A stretch of DNA of 64,000 nucleotides from Erinaceus europaeus. Lineage: Eukaryota > Chordata > Mammalia > Eulipotyphla > Erinaceidae. The DNA lies in NCBI RefSeq assembly GCF_950295315.1, contig NC_080180.1, forward strand, positions 67,352,871 through 67,416,870. Direction: 5' to 3'. The notes under the pieces were generated by a model, which was not told the DNA's origin, did not search any database, and saw only the letters and a program-made list of their open reading frames with translations. The position numbers and the translations under genes were made by a program. Below, in pieces: positions 25,301 through 40,300 of this stretch (the stretch's first letter is position 1; each line of letters starts with the position of its first letter).

Positions 25301-28300
25301 AGTGACAATACTTCAACACTGCACAGTTATCAGCTTGGTCAATTTGGTATTTACACAAGATTATTATCTGCTCAACCACAAGCTCTGCAATTATAAGGCA
25401 GACCTAATGACACCCTTCCACACAGAGATCAATTCCGTTCTGAATTGCGGCATTCGGTCTCACATCTTCTTGAGCCTGGAACACTGTCTTAAGTCTTCCC
25501 CAAGAGCCCTGTGCTGTGTGATGGAGTCTGGGGTTGGGAAGACCTGCCAGCCTCCAGCTAGCTCTCACCGATTGTTCCTCCTCCATCCATGCCCAGCCAC
25601 ATCTGCCTTACAGGAGGAGGAGCCTCACAGACAGCAGCCCCAGGGCATCAGCTAAGAAGGTGTCTTGGACACAACACAGCCGTGTCTCACTGACAGCTTC
25701 AGCTTCCTCTCTATTAATAGCAAAGCACCTGAGCCACATGGCAACAGGGGAACTAAGTGAGAACCTGTCTGCGAAAACCTTTAGGAAAATATTCTAACAG
25801 AAGGAAGTAACTGTATAGGAAAACAGCTCTTCAATTTCATTTACTATCTTTTTTTTTTTTTTTTTTAAAAAGATTTTATTTATTTATTAATGAGAAAGAT
25901 AGGGGAAGAGAGAAAGAACCAGACATCACTCTGGTATGTGTGCTGCTGGGGACTGAACTTGGGACCTCATGCTTGAGAACCCAGTGCTTTATCTACTGCA
26001 CCACCTCCCAGACCACCATTTACTATCTTCTATCCCTTAAATATGAAGGAATGAATGAATAATAAATTGTGGTGTTTGCCAAATTGTATTAGATAGCCTG
26101 CTCTTACTCAAAAAAATGCAGAAGTCAGGCCTCAGAACAGCACATACAGCTGGGGTTCTGGTACATGATGGTGGAGAAAAGACCTGAGTTGAGAAGGAGT
26201 GTGTTCTGCAGACACCTGCCAAGGGAGATGGGAAACTGTGTCCTGTGTCAACAACTGTGCCATAGCCCCCCAATAAAGAAAAAGTCAACAACAACACAAA
26301 AGGATAGCACAAATATTAGCTAAGGGTCATTTGGAATGGGAAGTTGCACATGTAGCCCAGCTGAGTCCTGTTAGTTCCTTACAGTTGGGAAATTGATAAA
26401 CTCTTACAATTTAAACTCTTTTCCTAGCTTTGTCAATAGACAAAATGCTTTTTCAGCCACCAAGTTGCAGGTGCTACCATGATGCCATCCTGACTTCCCT
26501 GGGCAGACAGTCTCACCCATGTGTCCTGGAACCTCCTCTCCCCAGAGCCCTGCCCCACTAGGGAAAGGCAGAGACAGGCTGGGGGTGTGGATCCACCTGC
26601 CAACACCCATGTCCAGTGGAAAAGCAATGACAGAAGCCAGACCTTCCACTTTCTGCTCCCCATAATGAAGCTGGCCCCATACTCCCAGAGAGATAAAGAG
26701 TAGGGAAGCTTCCAATGGAGGAGATGGGATACAGAATTCTGGTTGTGGCACTTGTGTGGAATTGTACCCCTCCTACCCTACAATCTTGTCACTCACTATT
26801 AAATCAGTAAAATTATATAAATAAATAAATAAAAGGCCGCCACCAGGAGAGATAAACTTGTTATGCAAGCATCAAGCCCCAGCAATAACCCTGGGAGCAA
26901 TATAAATATTAATTGATTGGTTTAAAAAGCACTTCTGAGTAGATATGTCATTTCTCAGGAGCATGGCAACTTAGGTGTAAATATTATACTTATTTGTCAT
27001 AATATAAAACTAAGAGACTCAGGGAAAAATGATTTTTCTCAAAAAGCAAAAAGGCATAGATAAAAGTAACGCCCAAAAAGCTACCAAGTCCTGCTCACAG
27101 GAAACTGACGTGTTGTAAAGGACGCCTGCTCTCCTTTTATGCAGCCACGTGCACTTCTGCCTTTCCAACCCATCTGTATCATTTAGAGAGAGAAAGAGAG
27201 AGACAGAGAGACAGACAGAAAGGCACAGCACCAGAGCTTCCTCCACTGCCAGAGCAGCTTGTGTGGTGTCAGAACCTTGCTGGGGCTGGTGTGTGGCAGT
27301 ACAGATGCCCTGCCTGCTTCGCTGCCCTTTGGCCCTGCTTTCTCTTCCTCACACGCTCAATTTCAAAGACAAGAGAAATATCTTGCTACAGTAGCTACGG
27401 GTGGCAAAATTGCTACTGACAAGTTTTTCTTGAAAAGTAGACTATAAACAACTATGGCCTTGGAGCACAGCTATCTCTAGGCAAACCATCAAGCCTAAGG
27501 AAATAGTTAGACTCAACTGGCCGTGCGTCAGCCACGGCAACTACAGGACCTGAGGAGCAGGCCTGCTACAGTCTTGTGAACTCTGCCAAGTTCACCAGAC
27601 TTAACTGCTCTTAGCTAAGTCACCCAGGCAGTGACGTTCCCCAGGCAGAGAGGGACAAGCTGCTGTTACCATCCACAGTTCCGGGGAGCTCCTTGGTGAT
27701 GATCCACTCCCCAGGCTGTAGCAGAGACTGGCCGTAGTACATGTCCGAGTCGGCACTGGTGCTGGAGAAGGCAGAGCTGCTGGAGGGTGTCAGCTCCTCT
27801 AGGCGGAAGAAGTCAAGCCCAGTTGCCGTACCCCCGAAGAATCTGCAGCCCCCTAGACAGCCACACTTGTTTCTACACCTCCTGTTCTTCAGGGCATCAT
27901 CTGGCCACAAGAACCACAACCTAGGCAGGTCCAACACAGCACAGGTTAGGTCATCAGAAAGGAAACACTCTCCCAGACTAAGAGTTAAATATGAGTGAAC
28001 TATATTTTAGAGACCATGTAAACACAAAAGAAAGAGTGACTTACATACCAGTCTGCTTTATTAACTCTTTTTCTTAAAAACTGCCACATAATACAGGGGG
28101 CTGGCACACTCAGTGAGCACACACATTACCATGCATGAGGACCCAGGTTCAAGCCCCAGCTCCACATCTGGGGGGGGGGGGGGGGCTTCACAAGTGATGA
28201 AGCAGTGCTACAGGTATCTATCTTTCTTTGTCCTTTTCTATCTCACCCTCCTCTTAATTTTTCGCTGCTCTGTCAAATAAAATAGAAAGAAAAACGGAAA

Positions 28301-31300
28301 AAACAGCTGCCAGGAACAGTGGCCTCATAGTGCTAGCACAGAGCCCAAGCGATAGCCCAGATGGAAAGGAAACAAACAAACAAACAACTACACATAATAC
28401 AAAGACAACCGCTAATATCTTTGTTCTTTGTGTTTAAGCTTAGTAAAGCACCTCACTTTCGCTTTCCCCAAAGTACAGCACAGCTCTGCCTTACGTGCTA
28501 TGGGGGGTTAATGCCGGGACTTCAGAGCCTCAGGCAGGAGACTGTTACAGAACCATAATGTGCCCTCCCCTGTCTCCACCTCATTTTTTAATGCAGTGCA
28601 GCATGAGGGAGTGTACTGAGAACCTCACAAATGCCTGACTGCATAGCAGCCCCAGCCACACCTCCATTTCACATATGCACACAATCTCCTAGAGGGAGAG
28701 ACGGCAATGGAAGACGCCCCAGCACTAAAGTCACCCGTTTCCAAGCCCTGCCTCTCACACACTCACTCACACACATCGGCTCCCCAGGCTCTTGGAGCGC
28801 TCCCAGCAAGACAAACAGGCATGACCATGCTCATTTTACATCTCTTCACTTCTCTCTCTTGAACATGCCCACTGTATGACAAGAACTGTTAACAGTCTTA
28901 TCCAGTGCAGTTTACAGTGCAGAGACCAAGAGCACAAGTTAAATGAAGTCCTGTCCAGTGAAAGTTGATAGAGAACACGCACAGGGTATTGTGACAGTGA
29001 AGGGGACAGTATTTCAAAGAGTGATACTTAGGACATGAAAGTGAGGTGAGATGAATATGTCAAGTTAAGACGTGGAAAATCAGTCTAGAGCAGACAAGAG
29101 AAAAGTAGGTGAGAAAATCAGAGTAGGACACAACTTGAAGCCCCACTGCAGTGAGATGCTATCAATTCAGATCATGTCTGTATTTCAAACGGTTAGGATT
29201 TCGTCATTCAGCACTATCCAAATCAGGAGCCTCACACAGTTCCTAGACATTTTGACCCCACTTGCAGAGTTTGGAGTGTGGCTGCAATAGCAGAGTCTAG
29301 CATGAACTCAAGGCCTTTGGAGAAGGCACGTCACGGTTTTCTGCATGCTAGCAGATCTAAAGGGACAGTGTGGGGCTCAGTGTAGTGGCAGGTAAAGCAC
29401 TGGAGCATAGCCTAGGATGCACACGTGGTCCCTGTCTAGAAGCTCCAGTCCACCAGCAGGTCAGACTCACCCAGACGGTCTGAAGCACCTGCAGAACTGA
29501 TCTGAGATTCTGAGAGAGGTGTGCTGGCCTAACTATACACACCTCCGACACTTCCCAGAAGACACTAGGGCTAGCTTGGGAAATGCTGATCCAAGGAGAC
29601 TAGTGTCTGCTGGTCCTGAAACTCGAGTCTCTCCCTAAGACTCTGAGTGCCCACTACACACATAGCAGCCACAGCGGCAGTCAGTGAACCATCTCAGGGA
29701 GGGCCTGCCATCCGTGCTACATCTGCTGGGCTGGCTGAAGGGCTGTGAGCTGCAGGAGTGACGGCTGGTGCTGAGCCTGCAGCGAGGGACACAGGGCAGC
29801 AGAAGTCATTCTGCCATTTCTAAAAGCAGCTGATATCATTTCTTAAGGGGAGGTAGGAGCAGACTTCGACAGAGGAGGTGTGAGCAGACAGCTCACCTGG
29901 TAAGATGCACATTTTACCAACTGCTAGGACCCATGTTCAAATTCCCAGCGATCCCATGGGGGCACCTGCCTATGCAGGGAACTTCCTGGGCAGGGAAGCA
30001 GTGCTGTGGTCTCTCTCTCTCTCTCCCTCTCTCCCTCCCTCTGGGCTCTCATCTTATAACTTTAAAAACTGTGTGAGTCTACCTGAAGCAGTAGAATCAG
30101 GCAAGCATGGAACCCAGTGATCATCCTGGAGGCAAAATGGGGCCTGGCGGTAGCACATTTGGTTGACATTGCCATGTGTAAGGTCCTGGGTTTGAGCCTC
30201 TACTCCCCACCTGCAGGGGAGAAGCTTCACAAATGGTAGAGCAGGATTTCAGGCATCTCTCTATCTCCCCCCTCAATTTCTCTCTGTCTCTATCCAAAAA
30301 TAAAATTAAATTAAAATAAACATTTTTAATTAAAAAAGAAGCAAGAAACAGAAGAGCCATTGTGGGTGCCATGGAATGGAGGGGGGAAGACTTTACAGAG
30401 CACTGTTTAGACTCACTTGGCTACTGAGATGTAGAATGTGCTTAGAAACACACCAACAATGCTGTTTCCAGCAACCAGTGGGTGCCATGGAGTGGAGGGG
30501 AGACTTTACAGAGCACTGTTTAGACTCACTTGGCTACTGAGATGTAGAATGTGCTTAGAAACACACCAACAACGCTGTTTCCAGCAACCAGTGCATCCAC
30601 AGAGGTGACATAAAGGGCATGCTTATGAAATACAGGGCTCTCCACACTCGCTGAGGTGTGGCCTCGGGCCTCTATTTCAGAAGCCCTAGTTCCATGCCCA
30701 GCAGTGGAATTTCCTCTACAATCACTCAGCAATCTTCCTTTCAACTTGTTGCTGCTGCCTTCAGCATCACCCACCTCCTAGTCCGGGCATCGTGAGTTTC
30801 CAGGAAGTGTCTCTGTGCTTCATGCTTAGCGTGGTGATCAGCAGCTAAGGCAACATCCACCGTCACCAGTCCTAAGCTGGCTGACCCCGCCTCCAGCCAG
30901 TGGGCCCTCCGCAGGACGGCAGGCTGAAGGCCGACTCTGGGCTGGCCCAGCTGCTCGATGAACTGTCGCACGTGGACATCCTGCACTGCAGCACTGATTC
31001 CTTCCCCGACCGACTGGTTGTGCAGGTTACAGTCTGCAACCCGGATCGCTCCCATCTGAGGTTGAAGAAAACACAATGAAACTGCAGCACCTGTCAGAAG
31101 TGACTTACAGTGAGCTAGAGTAGGTGAGTACTTCAAACTGCACTCAAGAGAGGAAGAAAAAGAAGAGGGAAAAGGAGAAATGGACTGACTGTGTAGAGAC
31201 TCTCATGCCTGAGGCTCCAAAGTCCCAGGTTCAATCCCTTGCACCATCATATGCCAGAGCTGAATAATGCTCTGGTAAAAAGAAGAAAAAAAGAGAGGAA

Positions 31301-34300
31301 ATGGACAAAGGGAGTAAAAAAATGCAAAAAAAAAGTAAAAACAGATACTCAATTTTTAAGAAACATGAAAATAACTGAACTCCAAAGGAAAACAAGAAGA
31401 GGAGGAAAGAAAAGTAATGGAAGGACAGAAATCTAAAGGTCCAATTTTAAACACTCAGCCAGAAAGCAGAAGTGGCAAATAAACATTTGCAGGATTCAGG
31501 GAAGAACTGTAAATGTAAAAACCTGGAGCTACCCTAAATCAAATCTTTCAAAAGTACTGCCAGTTTACATTCCTGCCACAAAGACAGCTGGGGTTTGCAT
31601 CCCAACCACGAGGCAGTACTGTAAGAAACTGGTCTAAAGGCAGGAGCAGGGTAAGTACTCCTTAAAGCAGTGTTGCGGTGAGTATTCTCACCAGACTGCA
31701 CAGTGTTCTGGGACGACAAAGCCGGCTGTGAACTGCACTCTGTGGTGAAGGGAAGAGGCTGCCTGGCCAAGCAGCAGGCAGCCTGTACCTTGATGCTGGT
31801 GGCACAGCCGTGCTCCACCACATAAACGTCAGCCCCGTCCACTGCCAGACGTGTCATCGTGTACTTCAAGTCATCTGAAGTTGGGCATGGTCCAGGGATA
31901 CAGCCCAGCTGGAAGGAAAAGACACAGCACTGCTGTCACACTGAGGCCTCTCTGTATCAAGCAGAACACTGGTTACATGTCTGAGTTTAAAGAGCAGTTG
32001 CTAAGTTTGTTTGTATGATGATAAATGAATTCATCAGCTACTGGTGTTACCGAACAGAAAAGTAGCCAACATGACCGTGCACCTTTGCATTCAAGAGGGA
32101 CAAGGAGCAAATCTACAGACAGAATTCATACACATTCTAGAGCCAAAGTAAACTACTATGTCAGCAAGGCCAAAGTAGCTGAGAACAGCACAGAAATCTA
32201 AGATTTTATTAGAACTCCTCTATTAGCCACATGCACATGTTGGGTTTTTTTAGACACACCAACAAATCTATCAACTGTAGCTCCCATGGTGGTATTTAGG
32301 GTGACCCACACAAGATCGTCTGCTTCATATCTAGAACACAGATCTATTTAGGGTGCCCCACACAAGATCGTCTGCTTCATATCTAGAACACAGATCTATT
32401 TAGGGTGCCCCACACAAGATCGTCTGCTTCATATCTAGAACACAGATCTATTTAGGGTGCCCCACACAAGATCGTCTGCTTCATATCTAGAACACAGATC
32501 TATTTAGGATGACCCACACAAAATCGTCTGCTTCATATCTAGAACACAGATCTGGCCATGCTTGGGTCAGAAGCACGAGCTCTTGTCAAAGTGCTCAGCA
32601 CCTGCTGCTCGCCTGTCCAACGCTAGGTCAGGCCAGTACTGGCCCCACCGCGCCACACAAGGCCTGAGCCCGCGGCTAAGCGGCAGAGCCTGTTGCTGTG
32701 GCGTGGAATGGGACTGACTGCTGGCAGCACCAGGGAAGCTCCAACACAAAATTCACTAGTGGACATGTCACAGTGGTGTATATAACACCGCCAAAACTCA
32801 AAGGGACTTTTTTCTCCCAGATAGAGACAGAGGGGCAAAGAGGTGGAGAGAGTGAGAGAACCCACAGCACTAAAGCTTTCTCCAGTAAAGTGGGGGTCAC
32901 CACATGGCAAAGCAGCACACTACCCCAGTGAGCTATTTTGCCCAACCCAAGGAAAACTCAGTTCCATATAAATTAAGCCTTAACAGGTATCATCTTTAAA
33001 AACCTTAATGTGGCATAGATAGTTTGAACCTGACAGCAGAGGCACGAGAAAAAGCCTGCACATGTGTGTGAATTGCCCACAAGAAACTGAGTGTCAGGCA
33101 TACAGCTGAAGAATCCATTTCCTGGAGCCTGACGGAGTTGTAACAAGAGGATTCTACCATCAATTACTGCTGTTGCTTTCACGGTTGGGAAGTAAGCACA
33201 GGCTACAGATACACCTGGACACATTTAAAAAGCAGGATAATTCACAGTACTGTAGTAGCAAGCAAAACAGTTGGCTTAGCAAACAAATGGAGGGAGGAAA
33301 AACACATGCAGGAAAGAAACAACTAGGAAAGAAAGAGATTATTGATATTAACAACAGTTAACTTTGTGTTAAAGAGCTAAGTTATTTTTTTTTCTAACTG
33401 CCATGTTTACCAGTTTTCTGAAATGAACATTAATTCCCATAGAAATGTTTTCTACCTGCTAACTTCATAGGGAGCAAGAGAGTTCCTGCAAGAGAATATT
33501 CAGCCTTTCACTGTCACTGCACAAGGTTCATAAAATTCTTGTCTCCTTTTTATCAGTGTACCCCTCCTGGGGAACTTACAGTGCCTGCAGTCTGGTCAGG
33601 AGACACAAATGCCTGGTACTGGAATCTCACTGTGACCAATGTCCTGCAGACACGGAAGGATCTAAATGTTGATTTGGTTGCCACATCAACAGGCAACCAC
33701 ATCCAAGAGAGGCAGTGCACATTGCAAAGGTATGAGGGCTCCCAGTGAAAGGCAGTGAAGAAGCCACCACCCCACTGTGCAGGCACATTGCATGAATGCG
33801 CTTCTTAACAACAACCAAGAGTCTGCAAAGGTATGAGGGCTCCCAGTGAAAGGCAGTGAAGAAGCCACCACCCCACTGTGCAGGCACATTACATGAATGC
33901 GCTTCTTAACAACAACCAAGAGTCTGCAAAGGTATGAGGGCTCCCAGTGAAAGGCAGTGAAGAAGCCACCACCCCACTGTGCAGGCACATTACATGAATG
34001 CGCTTCTTAACAACAACCAAGAGTCTGCAAAGGTATGAGGGCTCCCAGTGAAAGGCAGTGAAGAAGCCACCACCCCACTGTGCAGGCACATTACATGAAT
34101 GCGCTTCTTAACAACAACCAAGAGTCTGCAAAGGTATGAGGGCTCCCAGTGAAAGGCAGTGAAGAAGCCACCACCCCACTGTGCAGGCACATTACATGAA
34201 TGCGCTTCTTAACAACAACCAAGAGTCTGCAAAGTCACTCTACTAGTTGGAGAAATGAATTGCAGTGGTTCCAGGAACTGTGTGAACGGCAGCTGACTTA

Positions 34301-37300
34301 ACAGGGACCTCTCCATCTTCCGTGTGTTATCTGATCGTGCTGACATAGTGGGAACGTACCTTGGACTCACAGAACCGACGATCAATTCCATGCTGACACA
34401 TCACTACTGATTTTGGTCTTTCCAGCTCATACTCCCGACATACCACATGGAAAGCAAAGGTCTGTCCCCACTCCAAGAGAGAGGCCAGCTACAAAGAAGC
34501 AAGGGGCAGTTCAAAAAGGTCATTAACACTTGAACAAGAGCAAACACTTACCTAGAGTATCAACACAGCCTGGCAGAACCCTAACACTGTCCCAACTTCC
34601 TCTGCATCACTGATGTCAATCACAAGCTTGGGTCACTTTTCCTAGTGCACAAATGCACTGCCAAAATAAAGCCTCATTTCAACTGAAAAATCAGCTCCAG
34701 CAATTTCTGGAGTAGATTCCTTTCTTCAGGATTGTTTCTTCTCCTATGACTAGCTGAAATCTTGTGTGCAGAAAAGCACCTAAATTTATTTTTATTATTA
34801 TTATTAATTTATTGGACAGAGGAGACAGAGAGAAACCGAGGGGAAGGGGCAATAGAGAAGGAGAAAGACAGAGAGACACCTGCTGCCCTGCTTCACTGCT
34901 CAGGAAGCGACCCCCTGCAAGTGGGGAGCAGGGGATTCAAACCCGGTCCTTGTGCATGGTAACCTGTGTGCTCAACCAGGGGAAACAACACCTGGTCCCT
35001 ATAAAATTCTTTACCTAATAGTAAGCTAAGCTTTGGTATGAAATTGTTATCTATTCTCATACTTCTTCACAATTGCAGAAAATCAGGTGTTGAAGAGTAT
35101 AGCATTTCTGTTTATGTACACAAAGTTTTAGTAGGCATCTATCAACAGGTAGAGTTTAGAAACAGCGTTACAATGGGATTGTTGACCATGGACACACTCA
35201 GGCATGGGCATATATGTGTGCCAGTGCCCCTCCACCCAAAGCACGGCATTTGAACTCAGAGAACATGAGCTTCACTTTTAGCATATACAGAGACATGAAG
35301 AGTGTCCTGGACCACAAACTTCATGGAAAAGTAATACAGAGATTAAAATGAAAGAAATGTTCCATCTTTTATAAAGATGACTTATAAACATGAAATTCGA
35401 CTACTCTTTGGAAAAGAGAGCTGTGTCCGTGAGCCAGAGAGAGTTCACTGGGTTCAAGACCCAAGTTGACATGGGAGGTGCCGGGCATTGGAAGCTGCAG
35501 TACCAAATGCACCTCCCCGTCCCCTTCCCCCTCCCTCTGTATAGCTGAATGAAAAAAGTTGACCCAGCAGTGATGAAATGATGTGTGCGTTAGGCTCTGA
35601 AAAAAAGAAAGAAAATGTGTCTGATCAGGCAGGGTCCGCACAGTCTTACTTCGCACCTGCTAGGGAACAGGCCATCACATTCAATCTTTGATTTCCAGCA
35701 GACAGAAATTTAGAGACAGGAAATGGTGGCTAGTAAGTCTGGACAGTTATGAGACCAGTGGGCCGAGAATGTCTTTTCATGTAAGGCAGCTTATTAGTGC
35801 CATCCATTCGCATATGATTTCTAGATTCGTGTTTCAGACATGCAAAGTGCTCAGCTCCATTATCCTTCTTCCTGTTGCTACTGCACTCATGCCCATTCTA
35901 GAACTTTTCATCAGAACAGAGTCTCTTCCACATGTCACAATATGCCTGGTCAGTCAAATATCAACAACCTGTCTCTAGATATAAATAGTTCTTAAAGGCT
36001 CTGAGGCTTTAGAAACTAAATGGGATGGTAAGGGCGACAGTGCATGTATCCAACACATCACACCAGCACTCCAGGTAAAACTAACCTACCTGTACACCCA
36101 CTTTTTATTCTTTAAACCAATATCCACAGCACCAGAGCAGGCACACACAAGGCTACATTATGGGACAAGAAATATGCCACCTAGTTTGTAACATCATAAA
36201 TCCCAATTTTCAAATACTTTTTTCTTTTTCTTAGGAAGTGAATCTTTTAGAAAATTATTCTACAAGGGCTGGGCAGTGGTACACCCAGTTAAGTGCACAC
36301 ATTACAGTGCACAGGGATCTCGGTTCAAGCCCTCAATCCCCACCTGCAAAGCAAGGCTGCAGGTGTCTCTCTTCCTCTCTATCTCCCCTGTCCTCCCCAA
36401 GTTCTTTCTTTCTATTCAATAAATTAATTAAACATTTAGAAAAAATTATTTTATTACAAACTGTAAAGACTACAATGGAAAGTCAACTAATATCACTTAT
36501 TGGTATGTAATATGATTGATTTCTAGAAATGTCTTTCTCCTAGTTGTTCCCCCAGAAGCCTCAAAAGTTTTATCACACCATACCCAGCAACCTTATGGGG
36601 TTCAGAAAAGCCACGCATGGCAAGAACGACTAGCATGCAAACAGTAACAGTCATCTGTGAAGATGACAATGCTGTGAAGCAGTGGGTGGTTAGAGGGAAG
36701 AGGTCAGTGGGAGTCAGCTCTCAGGCCTACCTGTGGTGCTGTGACCTTGGCTGTCAGGCTTCCGGCCTGCACGTCAATAAGCCACGCGTACTCCAAGGAG
36801 TCACTTCCCAGAGGAAGGCCTTCCGCAGAGAACATGGCGTGTGCTCGCAGCTGCAGACCCGACAGGCTGATGTGACCTTCCCTGAGCACTTCATCCATGG
36901 CAGGGCGCTGCTAAAAGACCAGCGTCAGATTGTTTCTGGCTTACAAGTGCAAGAAAGCACAGTAGCATTTCTAGTTGCTTCACCCCTAGAGACCAATGGT
37001 AAAAATATTCTGACTGGAAAATGAGACTCAGAGGTCTAGATGCAGCCTCATGTCCATAAGAACAGCACGAGTCAGTCTTCTTCAGTGCAGTAATCACTGA
37101 GGCAAAGACAAAGCAAGACAGCAATGTCCTGCCTACCACGTCCCCTAGTTAATGGAGTGCAAGAAAGAGTCCCAGGGAGAACTAAGAAAGAAAGGCTTCT
37201 CAGCAGTTATCATGCCAGCACAACAAATGTTAGTAGGAACATAAGAGAAGCCTTGGCCCATGTCTGAGCATCTATCAAGGACTAGCCATCTGGGAAGCAA

Positions 37301-40300
37301 ACGTCACTGCTACTTCTGTGGCTGCCCTAATGTCTCCACTCCTTGAACCCTATGTAGTCTTTTCCAAGAAAATCCCAATCCACACTTCCATAGAGATGGA
37401 AGTGTACATCAGGGCTCACATGAACACTCACAACAAGCTTGGTGGTATGTCTGCATATCTGGTAGTCTCTTGAGAAGGTGGCTCTTGAAATTAGATGCAA
37501 CATGTATGTCACCAGGCACTTTTAAGAAACCAGAGGTCCCCATTCAAGACCCAGGACACAGCCACAGAAGCACTTCCCTTTGAGCAGACTGAAAAAGAGA
37601 TGGGCTTCCATTCCATATACTCATCTCCCAGAATGAAAAGCCATTCCAGTAACCCACTTGCTAGAGGAAGGTAACAGCACTTTAGGTTTCTACAGTCTGA
37701 AATAAAAATGACGCACAAGTGATAACAGAACTACAGTCTGTGTCCTGAGTTCAGGGCAATCATGTGAGTTCGCATGTGGTAAGTGGCACAGAGCCACGTG
37801 CATGGTGTGCGATGTTCATTTCCTGATGCTGATCACTAGAGTGACAGAGAGATGACCATGGGCAGCCTGGACACAGAGCACAGAGCTTCTCTGTACTCAC
37901 TGCCACTTACTACCAATCTACAACTATTTTGAAATAGAATTTTTAAAAATGAAATACATGATGCGACAAAAATAAGTACGATTACAGTGAGATTCTAGCT
38001 ACCATGATCTTGGCTATGCAAATATATCTATGTAAAAAAATCAAGAATCTCCATGGGAAAACATGTGGCAAGAGTGCAGAGAGGTATGCTACGCTGGTGA
38101 GGATGACCAGCGAGTCACCATCTGCCAGTGATCTGGGAAGGCAGTCACCCTCCTGTTTGCAAGTTTTACTTTGCATTCTGTTAAAACCACTTACGTTTCT
38201 GAAGCATACACCCTGATTCAAAGAGAAGAACCCTAGAGTTGAGCTAGGTGTCAAGAGAAATCATTTAACTTTTTAAAAGGTATTTCGGTAACAATTGACC
38301 CAGGAGTGAAAAATATTCCCATCTGACGACTATCACTGCAGGATATCTTGAAGGAACTAAGGTAGCTTCTGAGTATGAACACACAGATGCGCACGTTTCG
38401 AAGATTTATGCTTATAGTACTACATGTATCTTAAAGTCAAAGTGCACAATAATTTGCAGACTCAGTAAGTGCAGCAAGCAAGTAGAAAGACCTAAAAAAT
38501 ACACCAAATAGTTTCTACTTAGACCTAGATGCCCTCCTCACCTACTTCCTATTCCACTTCCCTCAGCCACTCTAAGTCTAGCCCTGTCAGATCAAGTAAG
38601 AACTGCAAAAGCTGGATAAGGGCAAGAGACCGGCACACTTTAATGATGGCTCTCTTGGTCACTGCCAGACCACCCCATCATCCGGGGCCCTAGTCAGGGA
38701 ATCCTGGGATTCCCACATAGATAGGATGGGCCTAGACCTCTAACAGATCCCTCTCTCCACTATCACTGGTCATCTCCAACAGGAACAACATAAAAGCCCT
38801 CTTGTGGGCCTCTACACAGCCTTGCCCTCAATGTAAAACTGCCACGCAAGGAAGCCTGGTCCTCGAGTGTTCTGAAATGCATTCTAGGGTGCAGCCTAGA
38901 ATGTTCCTAGCTATGATCATGGACTCTGAGCATAGACTGAGCATAGACTCCTAGAGGTTACACAGGATCCTGTGCTAAATATGGATTAGACACAGGCTGT
39001 TGGTCAGACTGATGGGGCTTATAGTTAGCAGTACTTATATACTTTTCCCGTATCTGGGAGATAATCTCTGATACAGCTTTCCAGTCCTATTGCCAATTCT
39101 GACAACATCTTCCCAGATAACACTTTCAGCCCACCTGCATGTTAACTGTTGGGCCCAGGCAAAAATTAGTAGTCATGGGCCCGTTGGAATATACCTAAAA
39201 TAGACTTCCTAGCTTCTTCTAACGTGAAGACCCCAAATTTCATCTACTATATTCTTACCTTTACATTTCTGATTATTTAACAATTTGTTCTACTTTATAC
39301 CTTAATGCTTTTCAGCCACCAAACTGCAGATGCTACCGTGACACCAACCTGACTTCCCTGAGCAGATGACCTCACCAGTGTGTCCTGGAACCCCACTTCC
39401 TCAGAGCCCCACTCAACTAGGGAAAGACAGAAACAGGCTGGGGGTATGGATCCACCTGTCAATGCCCATGTCCAGTGAAGAAGCAATTACAGAAGCCAGA
39501 ACTCCACCTTCTGCTCCCCACAAAGAACTCTGGTCCACACTCACAGAGGGATAAAGAATGGGGAATCTTCCAGTGGAGAGGATGAGACATGGAACTCTGG
39601 TGGTGGGAACTGTGTGGAATTGTACCCCTCGTATCCCACAATCTTGTTGATCACTGCTAAATCACTAATAAAAAAAAATTGCTTGTGCTTTTTCAACAGG
39701 ATTTATCAACATTCTATACATGTTCCCCACCCCTGTAACTATGAGAAAGTTATAAGGTGTTTTTTTCCATTTCTAAAAACAACAGGTAGAAATATAATTA
39801 TTTGGAGTCACATACAGAGGGAATGACAGAAATAAAAAAAAGAAAGCAGAGTCTGGAAACAGCCCTCAGCCAAATGTGCGCACAGGTGCAGCTCAGGTCG
39901 TTCACTGAAGACCTGGCAGTAGAACCGACACACTGTTGAGGGCCTGAGCAGAGTCTCCCCGTCTCTGCCATTACCTGATAGTTGTCACTGACAAACACAC
40001 TCAGGGGTGACAGGACGAGCTGCAGCATGGTCTCCCTAAATCCTTTCTTCATTTCAAAACACAGTCTTTCCAGAAAAGCTGAGGGGCACTCGGGACCATC
40101 GGCAGTTCCATGCTAAAGCCAAACAAAATTTTATGATGAAGAAACAAAGTGAGGAATGAGCAAAGAGATGAAAACAGGCATAATTTTTATGCAAGTAAAA
40201 GACTTGTTTCTGAAAAGAGAAGCCATGCTTTCTGAAAAAAATAACCAGCTTGCTCCAAGTGTAGACTCTAGGTTCCTAAGGCTAGAGGTGACTTCCCTGC

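Noticed and set aside
27741..27998. Plus-strand open frame of 85 codons over exon 19
   Set aside because: It is antisense to a recognised BLTP1 exon and shows no independent support.
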